NCBI RefSeq assembly: GCF_016653255.1
Contig: NZ_NHSD01000299.1
Location: forward strand, 1-61,719
From: Rhodobaculum claviforme
Lineage (GTDB): Bacteria > Pseudomonadota > Alphaproteobacteria > Rhodobacterales > Rhodobacteraceae
DNA length: 61,719 nt
Reading direction: 5' to 3'
Below, one piece after another: positions 53,238 to 61,400 of the stretch; the stretch's first letter is position 1, and each line of letters starts with the position of its first letter. The position numbers and the translations under genes were made by a program. A model generated the notes under the pieces. That model saw only the letters and a list, made by a program, of their open reading frames with translations. It was not told where the DNA came from and did not search any database.

Positions 53238-53940
53238 TCTGGTCCAGAAGGGCGACCGCCTCATCCTGCCCTGCGACGATCCGGCGGTGACGGTGGTGCC
53301 CGGCTACCGCCGCTTCCTGATCGGGCTGGACATCGCCCAGAGCCGCGACCGCAACGCCTATGCGATCATCCTCGACGAGCGCGTGCCGCGCTGGACCCGC
53401 TACGCCCAGGAGCTCGCCCCACGGCGTCGCGTCGTGGTGAAGGCGGATTTCATCCCCCTCATGGCCTACACGGAGCTCGCCGTGGTGGTGCGCAACCTGA
53501 TGCAGGAGCGTGCGTTGGCCGACTGCGCCTATCTGGTGGTGGACGCCGGGGGGCCGGGGCGCGCATTCTGCGATCTGCTGAACGCCAAGAACGTCCAGCA
53601 CACGCGGATGCAGATCGTCGGCGGCGACAACGAGAACGAAACCCGCGAGCGCGGCGTCACGTTCAACAACGTCTCCCGCAATCTGCTGCTCGGCAACCTC
53701 AACTCCGCGCTGCATGTCGGCGAGCTCAAGATCGGGTCGTTCGCCCGCCGCGCGGACTTGCAAGCCGAGCTCGAAGCCTTCGAGATGACGGTCTCGGCAT
53801 CCGGCCGCCTGCGGATCGACGGCGACATGGCAGACGGCCACCTCGACATGGCCATGGCGACCGCCATGGCCCTCTGGCTGTCCGACCATCGCTCGGTCGG
53901 CGCGCATGTCGGGCAGGTGCCGCTGCGGGGCTACTGGTAG
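53224..53940 (+). CDS. Large terminase, nuclease-domain protein
   Basis: A 238-residue protein equal to the RNase H-fold nuclease half of a large terminase. Candidate metal ligands are Asp36 (LIGLDIAQSRDR), Asp107 (LVVDAGG) and Asp204/Asp208 (ADGHLDMA). It has its own ATG with GGGAG six bases upstream and overlaps the ATPase gene by 14 bases in another frame. That makes it look like a genuine separate gene rather than a sequencing error or random frameshift. Confidence 0.78.
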   Translation: MQLADLVQKGDRLILPCDDPAVTVVPGYRRFLIGLDIAQSRDRNAYAIILDERVPRWTRYAQELAPRRRVVVKADFIPLMAYTELAVVVRNLMQERALADCAYLVVDAGGPGRAFCDLLNAKNVQHTRMQIVGGDNENETRERGVTFNNVSRNLLLGNLNSALHVGELKIGSFARRADLQAELEAFEMTVSASGRLRIDGDMADGHLDMAMATAMALWLSDHRSVGAHVGQVPLRGYW

Positions 53941-54063
53941 AGCGCTGCGGAGAGCTGACGGAGCGCTGGGGGCGTCGGTGTTGGCCCCTATGCCGGTAGG
54001 GCGAACTCGCGCCACCCAGCGCTGCGCGTCGCTCTGCGGGGAGGCCGAGAGCGGTGGTCAGAC

Positions 54064-54073
54064 CGTTTAAACG
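54064..54073. repeat. Palindrome CGTTTAAACG, copy 2
   Basis: Second copy of the ten-base palindrome found after the integrase gene. It lies 25 bases before the -35 of the predicted promoter at 54099-54127. Confidence 0.4.
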
Positions 54074-54098
54074 GGCAGGAGATTCAGACACTTAGCCG

Positions 54099-54127
54099 TT
54101 GACTTCCGGCCCGAATCAAGGGTAAAA
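54099..54127 (+). promoter_or_regulatory. Predicted promoter upstream of the 84-residue protein gene
   Basis: TTGACT (54099-54104), 17 bases, GTAAAA (54122-54127). The 335-base gap 53941-54275 also contains an AGCGCT-based imperfect inverted repeat just after the terminase stop. There is also a possible 26-codon leader frame at 54180-54260, with GGAG before its ATG. Nothing else is recognisable in the gap. Confidence 0.4.
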
Positions 54128-54275
54128 GGATGGTGCGCAAAGGGTCGAGCCCACGCGCATCATCAACGGAGTTCCAGACATGACCAATTCTGCCGCAGCC
54201 AGCGGCCGGATGGGATTGGGCTCCGTTCGTGGCCGGTGTCCTCTCCTTCGATCATAGCCACGAAAGGAGACGGCT

Positions 54276-54530
54276 ATGGTGGACGAGACCATTCGCAGGG
54301 CGCTGCACATTGTTGCGTATATGGAATGCGCGGAAGTGGGAGTATCCGTCGGAGACGACACGCTTAATCTCTACGACGAGGATGAGGCAGAAGTCGTCAA
54401 GCTACTCGCAGCTTCGCCGATGCGTCCCTCCCTCGAAGAGCTGCGCGATATGCTGAACACCATCCTCGAGTACGAGCCCAACCCTCCGGTGCCCGACGAC
54501 TTTGAGGACGACGGCAAGGCGCCGTTCTGA
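54276..54530 (+). CDS. Small acidic hypothetical protein
   Basis: An 84-residue acidic protein (VSVGDDTLNLYDEDEAEVVK; C-terminus PVPDDFEDDGKAPF). AAAGGAG lies six bases before the ATG, and a strong hairpin follows the stop. The acidic tail recalls DNA-mimic or anti-repressor proteins, but this is only an impression. No family recognised. Confidence 0.6.
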   Translation: MVDETIRRALHIVAYMECAEVGVSVGDDTLNLYDEDEAEVVKLLAASPMRPSLEELRDMLNTILEYEPNPPVPDDFEDDGKAPF

Positions 54531-54537
54531 CATGGCA

Positions 54538-54561
54538 ACGGGCGGCCCGTGGGCCGCCCGT
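54538..54561. terminator. Hairpin between convergent genes
   Basis: ACGGGCGGCCC and GGGCCGCCCGT form a perfect eleven-base stem with a two-base spacer between the ends of the genes at 54276-54530 (plus) and 54585-54848 (minus). It probably stops transcription from both sides, although there is no long T-tract. Confidence 0.55.
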
Positions 54562-54584
54562 CGCACATTGCCATCGCTGGCAGA

Positions 54585-54848
54585 TCACCAGCCGAGTTCG
54601 GCCTTCGCGATGCCGGGCAGGTAGCCGACCTGGCCGCCCTCGCCGAGGTAGACGACGATGCGCGGTGGGGCGTAGGCCGTCGTCTCGTGCGGGGGTTCGT
54701 CGTCGTCCGCGTCCAGATCGACGAGGACCACATCCGTCAGGCGATGCGCAAACGGCCACGACGGCTGGACGGCAAGCTGAACCTCCGGGTCCGTGTCGCA
54801 CTCGGCGGCGAGGTCTTGGAGGCGTTCGATCAGATCAGAAAGGCGCAT
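54585..54848 (-). CDS. Small hypothetical protein
   Basis: An 87-residue acidic protein (MRLSDLIERLQDLAAECDTD at the start; VVLVDLDADDDEPPHE in the middle). GGAG is eight bases before this ATG. A second ATG two codons upstream is only two bases from GGAG and is less likely. It follows the DUF3489-like gene on the same strand. No family recognised. Confidence 0.55.
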   Translation of the reverse strand: MRLSDLIERLQDLAAECDTDPEVQLAVQPSWPFAHRLTDVVLVDLDADDDEPPHETTAYAPPRIVVYLGEGGQVGYLPGIAKAELGW

Positions 54849-54865
54849 GGTCATGGCTCCGTCGA

Positions 54866-55318
54866 TCAGCGGCAGGCAGCCACGAGCGCATCCGCGCGCG
54901 TCACGTCGGCGGTAGCGATGGGCAGGCGCAGCATCCCGGCGGGCAGCAGCAGGTAGTAGCGGCCGTCCTCGCGGCGCTCGACGCCCAGCCCTGCGGACTT
55001 CATGTCGTAGGCAAAGGCGCTCTGCACGGTGGATTTGTTCCACCCCGTGACGGCCATCAGTTCGTCCAGCGTCGCGCCGTTCAGCAGGGCGGCGGCGAGC
55101 AGGTGCTTCTTGCTGCCTTCTTTCAGCGCCTTCGCCTCCGTGGCGTCCGCCACGGGCTGGCAGAAGACATGCGGCTTCAAGGTGCGCGGCTGGCGCGGCT
55201 TCTCTTGCGCCGCGACCATCGCGACAAGGTCGGCCTTTGCGATCTTCTTGAGCGCCGAGGCGGTCAGGGGCGTGGCGAGGCGGGCGTTGAGGTCGGCTTT
55301 GCTGAGGTTGTCGGTCAT
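54866..55318 (-). CDS. DUF3489-like helix-turn-helix protein
   Basis: A 150-residue protein. The C-terminal half (LLNGATLDELMAVTGWNKST, then VQSAFAYDMKSAGLGVERRE and YYLLLP) fits the DUF3489 winged-helix pattern. The N-terminal half is basic. It is divergent from the candidate nuclease gene, with 162 bases between them, so it might regulate that gene or the element; this is inferred. GGAG is eight bases before the ATG. Confidence 0.6.
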   Translation of the reverse strand: MTDNLSKADLNARLATPLTASALKKIAKADLVAMVAAQEKPRQPRTLKPHVFCQPVADATEAKALKEGSKKHLLAAALLNGATLDELMAVTGWNKSTVQSAFAYDMKSAGLGVERREDGRYYLLLPAGMLRLPIATADVTRADALVAACR

Positions 55319-55427
55319 GTCGGTCACTCCGTTGATGCTGGGCGCTCTGTGCGCCCCGTGACACGACATTCGGACCTTCCCCGGTGAGCGATCAACCGGA
55401 AATTTCGGTCGCAGGTTCTATCGTGGA

Positions 55428-55455
55428 TTGACTCGCAAGCTGTGTGGGGTATCTG
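55428..55455 (+). promoter_or_regulatory. Predicted promoter of the candidate nuclease gene
   Basis: TTGACT (55428-55433), 16 bases, TATCTG (55450-55455), then AAGGAG and the ATG at 55481. Confidence 0.45.
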
Positions 55456-55480
55456 GTCGGGGCAGAAGAAGGAGTGCTCC

Positions 55481-56284
55481 ATGCTGACCCAGATGACCAA
55501 CGAAGAATTGCTCGCCATCCCGAAGTACGACCGGATCGCCGTCTACCTGTTTCGCCACCTGACCAAGGGCTACACCGCAGAGACGCTGCCAGCGGAACTG
55601 CCCTTCGATCAGGAGACCGTGCGGCAGGCCATGCGGCAGGCAGTGGCGGATGGCATCATCGACCGCGAAGTCGCGAACGTGCCAGACATCAAGTATACCT
55701 ACGACGCGCGCCGCAACCTCCCGACCGAGATGGAGCAGGCAGGGCCGATGACGTGGTTGCAGAACGGGAAGGGCAAGTATCGCTTGCGGCGCACGCGCCG
55801 GAAGAACGTGATCGACTTCGAGGCACTGGGAGTCGATCCCGATCTGGAGCCCGTGGTCGATCAGACCCCCAAGTTTATCTCGGCGCTGCTCGGTCAGGAC
55901 GAGCAAGCAGTATTCACGCGCGTTCGCAACGCCCACCTGATCTCGACCTTTCTCGGCTTTCAGGCCATGGCCATTCAAGGGCATCACCGCACGACGGTGA
56001 GCTACGGCCAGATCGAGATCGACGAGGTTCAGGCGGGCATCGACGGCACGCAGGAAACCATCGTGCCGATCTCGGGCAAGGGCGGACAGGATCACCTGTC
56101 GTGGTCTCAGGCGCTGAACCTGAACACCTACGGCGTCCAGAAGGCACCGATCCCGGGCCTCGCTGTGCGCAGCCTCGGCTTGTGGCGCGATGACCTCAAC
56201 ACGGTCTGGATAGTCGAGTTTAGCCCGCACACCGACATTGACGAAATCGAGATCGTCAAAGTTCGGCGGTTCACCTTCCGCTAG
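55481..56284 (+). CDS. Candidate restriction endonuclease beside a C5 methyltransferase
   Basis: A 267-residue protein with no family name that I can give. Residues ~5-75 look like a winged-helix DNA-binding domain (YDRIAVYLFRHLTKG; DQETVRQAMRQAVADGII). Residues ~145-205 may be a PD-(D/E)XK nuclease core: VRNAHLISTFLGF as the first helix, QIEIDEVQAG with acidic E179/D181, then VPISGKGG with K200. The usual acidic residue of the xK motif is serine here (S198). Its end overlaps the convergent methyltransferase gene by 4 bases, a common restriction-modification layout. AAGGAG lies eight bases before the ATG. Confidence 0.6.
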   Translation: MLTQMTNEELLAIPKYDRIAVYLFRHLTKGYTAETLPAELPFDQETVRQAMRQAVADGIIDREVANVPDIKYTYDARRNLPTEMEQAGPMTWLQNGKGKYRLRRTRRKNVIDFEALGVDPDLEPVVDQTPKFISALLGQDEQAVFTRVRNAHLISTFLGFQAMAIQGHHRTTVSYGQIEIDEVQAGIDGTQETIVPISGKGGQDHLSWSQALNLNTYGVQKAPIPGLAVRSLGLWRDDLNTVWIVEFSPHTDIDEIEIVKVRRFTFR

Positions 56285-57585
56285 AGCGAGGCTTCGATCT
56301 CGTGCTGCTTCCGCTTCGTCGCACCGCTCTTGCGGTCCCGCCGCCCGATCGGGTTGTCAATCGACCAGTGGGCGGCGGCTTGCGACATGTCCATGCGCAG
56401 CAGGGCAGTGTCGCCCAGCGCAACGGCAACGGTCGGGCGAGTGGGCTGAACGTCCAAGGCTTCGATGACCTTGCCCGCGATGGCACGGGCGAGCGGCGGA
56501 GGTACCGCGTTACCGATCTGCCGTGCCCCATGCCACTTGGTCTCGTGGAAGCGAAACCAGTCGGGGAAACCGTGCAGGCGGGCCATCTCGCGCACCGTGA
56601 TGCAACGGGCGAAGGCATAGTGGATCGGTCGGGGGCTGGTGAACGCGCCTCGGGCGGCATCGGTGCCAGCGCGCAGGGTGTTCGACACGCCGTCAGGCGG
56701 CAGCTTGAAGAAGCGCGAGATCGGCTCGACCTTGCCGGGTTGGGTTGCGGCGAAGCGGCGCCGAGAAATCTCGGTGTGGTCGGTTCGCAAGCTGGAAGTC
56801 AGCACCGCTGGATCCCAGAGGCGGGGATGCCCGAAGTGCCAAGCATCGTTACCGATGCAGCGGAGTTGCTTCGCATAGTCGCTCGGTTCGCCGAACGCTT
56901 GGACGGGCACCTCGTCGGTCATGAGCAGGGCGTCGAAACTCTCGGCGTCTGGAAGGTCGCCTAGCGCATCGCGGCAGGTCGGGCCGCTCGGACTGCCGCA
57001 GTTCGTCGAGCCCGCCGCATGTGTCGTCTGCGCGGGGTAATCGGGTATCGGGGTGTCGCCTCGCGCTCCGAGCAGTATGAACCGCTTGCGGTCTTGCGGG
57101 ACGCCGTAGTCGGCCGCGTTGAGCACCTTCCATTCGCGGCGCACGCGGTAGCCTCTGGCCTCGAATGCCTCGATCAACTCGACCAGAAACTTGCGGTGCC
57201 TGCCGACCGTGAGCCCCTTCACGTTCTCGAAAACGAAGGTTTTGGCGTTCAACTCATCGACGATCCGCACGAAGTCGCGCACGAGCGAGTTGCGCGGGTC
57301 GTCGAGGGCGCGCTGCCCGATCATCGAGAAGCCTTGGCACGGTGCCCCGCCGAACACGACATCCACCTGACGGTCACCAATGCCCGCGAGCGAACGAATC
57401 TCGGCGCCCGTCAAGTCGGTGACGGAGCGGGCGATCACTTTGCAGTCTGGGAAGTTGAACTTGTGGATGGCGGCATGAACGGGGTCGATCTCGACGGCAG
57501 CGACCACATCGAACCCGGCCTGCTCGAAGCCGAGGCTCATGCCGCCTGCGCCTGCGAAAAGGTCGATCCCGATAGGCCGCGTCAT
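56281..57585 (-). CDS. DNA (cytosine-5) methyltransferase
   Basis: A 434-residue Dcm/M.HhaI-type enzyme. Motif I is IDLFAGAGGMSLGF (7-20), the catalytic cysteine is C83 in APCQGFS, motif VI is ENV (120-122), motif VIII is in VPQDRKRFI, and motif IX/X is ARQIGNAVPP. The target-recognition region lies between about residues 190 and 310; the recognised sequence cannot be read from it. GGAGG precedes the ATG used. It forms a unit with vsr upstream and converges on the candidate endonuclease gene. Confidence 0.92.
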   Translation of the reverse strand: MTRPIGIDLFAGAGGMSLGFEQAGFDVVAAVEIDPVHAAIHKFNFPDCKVIARSVTDLTGAEIRSLAGIGDRQVDVVFGGAPCQGFSMIGQRALDDPRNSLVRDFVRIVDELNAKTFVFENVKGLTVGRHRKFLVELIEAFEARGYRVRREWKVLNAADYGVPQDRKRFILLGARGDTPIPDYPAQTTHAAGSTNCGSPSGPTCRDALGDLPDAESFDALLMTDEVPVQAFGEPSDYAKQLRCIGNDAWHFGHPRLWDPAVLTSSLRTDHTEISRRRFAATQPGKVEPISRFFKLPPDGVSNTLRAGTDAARGAFTSPRPIHYAFARCITVREMARLHGFPDWFRFHETKWHGARQIGNAVPPPLARAIAGKVIEALDVQPTRPTVAVALGDTALLRMDMSQAAAHWSIDNPIGRRDRKSGATKRKQHEIEASL

Positions 57586-57599
57586 CCTGCCCCTCCGTT

Positions 57600-57616
57600 G
57601 TTGCGTTTTGCGCAAC
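57600..57616 (-). promoter_or_regulatory. Inverted repeat upstream of the methyltransferase gene
   Basis: GTTGCG (57600-57605) and CGCAAC (57611-57616) flank five bases just before the methyltransferase ribosome binding site. It may be an operator for autoregulation or a 5'-UTR hairpin. Confidence 0.4.
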
Positions 57617-57649
57617 TTATCGTGGTCATGACGATTTGCCCACCGAAAT

Positions 57650-58057
57650 CTAGTCGTTCAGGAAGGCGACAACGCGCTGGATGGCCGCCTCAGGGTCGCG
57701 CAACTCACACTGCCAGACCACGAAGGTTTGCCAGCCCATATCGCTCAGCTTGGTTAAGGCCAGGTTGTCGCGGACTCTGTTGGCCTCGATCTTCGGCAGC
57801 CAGTATTCGCCACGGCTCTTTGGCGCTCGTCCCCAGCGACAGTCATGCCCGTGCCAGAAGCAGCCGTGAACGAAGACGACCTTCTGGCGCGAGGGGAACA
57901 CGAGGTCAGGAGCTCCGGGTAAGTCGCGACGGTGCAGGCGATAGCGGAACCCGCGTGCATGGAGCGCGCGCCGTAGGGTCATCTCGGGCGCGGTGTTCTT
58001 CTGTCCGACCTTCGACATGATGAAGGAGCGGCGCTCGGGCGTGACGCGGTCGGCCAT
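57650..58057 (-). CDS. vsr: Very short patch repair endonuclease
   Basis: A 135-residue Vsr protein: MADRVTPERRSFIMSKV at the start, PDLVFPSRQKVVFVHGCFWH with the catalytic aspartate and a zinc-site CFWHGHDC, then PKIEANRVRD. It nicks beside T:G mismatches arising from 5-methylcytosine deamination, which matches the adjacent methyltransferase. The ATG at 58057 starts on the conserved N-terminus. Confidence 0.92.
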   Translation of the reverse strand: MADRVTPERRSFIMSKVGQKNTAPEMTLRRALHARGFRYRLHRRDLPGAPDLVFPSRQKVVFVHGCFWHGHDCRWGRAPKSRGEYWLPKIEANRVRDNLALTKLSDMGWQTFVVWQCELRDPEAAIQRVVAFLND

Positions 58058-58113
58058 ACGGCAATGGTAGCGCGACGGGCGCATGAGCAGAAGCGGCACG
58101 CGGCGGATTGCGC

Positions 58114-58142
58114 TTGAAGCCGACGCGCCGAAAAGGTAGTCA
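58114..58142 (+). promoter_or_regulatory. Promoter of the replacement tRNA-Gly
   Basis: TTGAAG (58114-58119), 17 bases, TAGTCA (58137-58142), ten bases before the tRNA. It differs from the host tRNA promoter at 43915, so the replacement tRNA has its own start signal. Confidence 0.6.
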
Positions 58143-58152
58143 GATCAAGGTC

Positions 58153-58226
58153 GCGGGTGTAGCTCAATGGTAGAGCAGCAGCTTCCCAAGCTGACGACGA
58201 GGGTTCGATTCCCTTCACCCGCTCCA
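58153..58226 (+). tRNA. tRNA-Gly(CCC), complete copy inside the element
   Basis: A 74-base tRNA including an encoded CCA end. The acceptor GCGGGTG pairs with CACCCGC, and the D arm is GCTC...GAGC. The anticodon loop TTCCCAA gives anticodon CCC, and the T arm contains GGTTCGATTCC. Its 5' 37 bases equal the interrupted host half at 43955 and its 3' 48 bases equal the half at 58298. It replaces the function lost by integration. Confidence 0.92.
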
Positions 58227-58297
58227 AGCCTGCAAATTGCCTACAGCGTCACTACCTGAACCGCTGCGTTGACAAACGGTTAGGGGTATTAACGTGT

Positions 58298-58345
58298 CAG
58301 CTTCCCAAGCTGACGACGAGGGTTCGATTCCCTTCACCCGCTCCA
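58298..58345 (+). pseudogene. 3' half of disrupted tRNA-Gly(CCC); right attachment site
   Basis: These 48 bases repeat the anticodon-stem-to-CCA part of the tRNA at 58179-58226 without a 5' half. The core CAGCTTCCCAA is at 58298-58308. Joined to 43955-43991 it would recreate the original host tRNA. The 71 bases between the complete tRNA and this copy contain no gene. Confidence 0.85.
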
Positions 58346-58476
58346 ACCCTTTCGTGGAACATGAACATTGCATGGGCGCCCGGCCGGTCGGGTGCCGTGC
58401 GGGGGCGCGACGCGCTGGCGGGCCTGCGTGATTCGTGCGACCGTCACCGCCACGCATCCCCAGTCCGGACCGTTTC

Positions 58477-61400
58477 ATGTCGATCAAGGCCGCCATCCGC
58501 CACCTGACCCACTACCAGTATGACCGCCCGGTGCATCTGGGGCCGCAGATCATCCGCCTGCGTCCGGCGCCGCATTCGCGCACGCGCGTCATCAGCCATT
58601 CGCTGAAGGTCAGCCCGGGCGGGCATTTCGTGAACCACCAGCAGGACCCCTACGGCAACTGGCAGTCGCGGTTCGTCTTTCCCGAGCCGGTGCGCGAGCT
58701 GAAGATCGAGGTCGACCTCGTGGCCGACATGTCGGTCTACAACCCGTTCGATTTCTTCGTGGAGGAGGCGGCCGAGACCTGGCCCTTCCACTACCCGCCC
58801 GAGCTGCGCGCGGATCTGGAGATCTATCGCCGGCCCGACCCGGCCGGTCCGCTGTTGCAGAAGTTCCTCGACGCCGTGCCGCCCGACAGCCAGCGCACGG
58901 TGGACATGGTGGTGGGGCTGAACGCGCGTGTCGCGGCCGAGGTCGGCTACATCATCCGCATGGAGCCCGGCGTCCAGTCCCCCGAGGAGACGCTGGCGAG
59001 CGCCAGGGGCTCGTGCCGCGATTCGACCTGGCTGCTGGTGGAGGCGCTGCGGCATCTGGGGTATGCCGCGCGCTTCGTGTCGGGATACCTGATCCAGCTC
59101 GCGCCCGACCTGAAGGCGCTCGATGGCCCCTCGGGCACGGAGGTCGATTTCACCGATCTGCACGCCTGGGCCGAGGTGTTCCTGCCCGGCGCGGGGTGGA
59201 TCGGCCTCGACCCGACCTCGGGGTTGCTGGCGGGCGAAAGCCACATCCCGCTGGCGGCCACGCCGCATTACCGCACCGCAGCACCGATCTCGGGCACCGC
59301 GACCTCGGCCAATGTCGATTTCGCCTTCGACATGACGGTCACGCGCGTGGCCGAGCATCCGCGCATCACCCGGCCGTTTTCCGACGACAGCTGGGCCGCG
59401 CTGGATGCGCTGGGTCACAAGGTCGATGCCGCACTTGCGGCGGGCGACGTGCGCCTGACGATGGGCGGAGAGCCGACCTTCGTCTCCATCGATGACTTCG
59501 AGAGCGCGGAGTGGAACACCGACGCCACCGGCCCGATGAAGCCCGCGCTGGCAGACCGGCTGATCCGGCGGCTGGCGGGGCGGTTCGCGCCGGGCGGGTT
59601 CATCCACCACGGGCAAGGCAAGTGGTACCCCGGCGAGACGCTGCCGCGCTGGACCTATTCGCTGTACTGGCGGGTGGACGGCAAGCCGATCTGGTCCGAC
59701 CCCGCGCTGATCGCCCCCGACCCGGAGGGCGACGCGGGCGACCCGCTGCCCGCGCAGGAGTTGTTGCGCGAGATTGCGGCGGAGTTGGAGGTGGACGAAG
59801 GCTGCATTCTGCCCGCCTATGAGGACCCCGGCGAGTGGCTGTTGAAAGAGGCGCAGCTGCCCCCCAACGTCACCCCCGACAACCCCGAGCTGGAGGACGC
59901 CGAGGCCCGCCACCGCATGGCCAGCGTGTTCGCGCGCGGCCTGACGAAGCCCGCGGGCTTCGTGCTGCCGGTGCAGGCATGGCAGGGGCGCTCGGTCGAC
60001 CGGCGCTGGCGGACCGAGCGGTGGCAGCTTCGGCGGGGCCATGTGTTCCTCGTGCCCGGGGACAGCTCGCTCGGCTACCGGCTGCCGCTGGGCAGCCTGC
60101 CGTTCGTGCCGCCCGCCGCGTATCCCTACATCAACCCGGCCGATCCTACCGTGCCGCGTGCGCCACTGGCCGACCCCGTGGCGCCCACGCCCGAACGGCG
60201 CACGCAGCCCATGGCGTCCTTCGTCGCCACCCCGCCCGCCCCGCCCGGCGGCGCCGACGAGGTCGATGGCGCGGTCCGCACCGCCGTGGCGGTGGAGGTG
60301 CGCGGCGGCGTCGCCTGCGTCTTCATGCCCCCGGTGGAGGAGCTGGAGGATTACCTCGACCTGCTGCGCGCCGCCGAGGCCGCCGCGACGCGCCTCAAGC
60401 TGCCGATCCGGATCGAGGGCTACGCGCCCCCGCACGATCCGCGCCTGAACGTCGTCCGCGTGGCCCCCGATCCGGGCGTGCTGGAGGTCAACATCCACCC
60501 GGCCTCCAGCTGGGACGACTGCGTCGCCACCACCGAAGCCGTGTATGAGGAAGCCCGGCAGACCCGCCTCGGCGCCGACAAGTTCATGATCGACGGCCGT
60601 CACACCGGCACCGGGGGCGGCAACCACGTCGTCGTGGGCGGCCGCACGCCCGACGACAGCCCGTTCCTGCGCCGGCCGGACCTTCTGAAATCGCTGGTGC
60701 TGCACTGGAACCGGCACCCGTCGCTGTCGTATCTGTTCTCGGGGCTGTTCATCGGCCCGACCAGCCAGGCGCCCCGCATCGACGAGGCCCGCCATGATGA
60801 GCTGTACGAGCTGGAGATCGCGCTTGCGCAGATCCCCGGCCCGGGTGCGCCGCAGCCGCTGCCGTGGCTGACCGACCGGCTGTTGCGCAACATCCTCACG
60901 GATGTGACCGGCAACACCCACCGCGCCGAGATCTGCATCGACAAGCTTTACTCCCCCGACGGGCCCACCGGCCGGCTGGGGCTGGTCGAATTCCGCGGCT
61001 TCGAGATGCCGCCGCATCCGCGCATGAACCTCGCCCAGCAACTGCTGATCCGCGCACTGATCGCGCGGTTCTGGGCCACCCCCGCGACGGGCCGCCTCAG
61101 CCGCTGGGGCACCGCGCTGCACGACCGCTTCATGCTGCCGCACTACGTCTGGGCGGACTTCCTGGAGGTGCTGGACGACCTGCGCGACCACGGCTTCGAC
61201 ATGCGCCCCGAGTGGTTCCAGGCCCAGTGCGAGTTCCGCTTCCCCTTCTGCGGCGAGGTCGAGGCCGAGGGCGTCCGGCTGGAGCTGCGCCAGGCGCTGG
61301 AGCCGTGGCATGTGCTGGGCGAGACCGGCGCCATCGGCGGCACCGTGCGCTACACCGACAGCTCCACCGAACGGCTGCAGGCGCGGCTGGAGGGGGGGGA

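Larger units (their letters stand above)
43981..58308 (+). mobile_element. Integrative phage-satellite-like element in tRNA-Gly
   Basis: The element is bounded by the core CAGCTTCCCAA at 43981-43991 and 58298-58308, which reunites the two halves of a tRNA-Gly(CCC) if the element is excised. Contents in order: tyrosine integrase, AlpA-like protein, primase-helicase, repeat-rich gap, small protein, DUF4055 portal, three small proteins, terminase small subunit, split large terminase, small proteins, restriction-modification cargo, replacement tRNA. Capsid, tail, lysis and CI-type repressor genes are absent. That gene set suits a phage satellite or packaging-only relic better than a full prophage. 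Confidence 0.85.
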
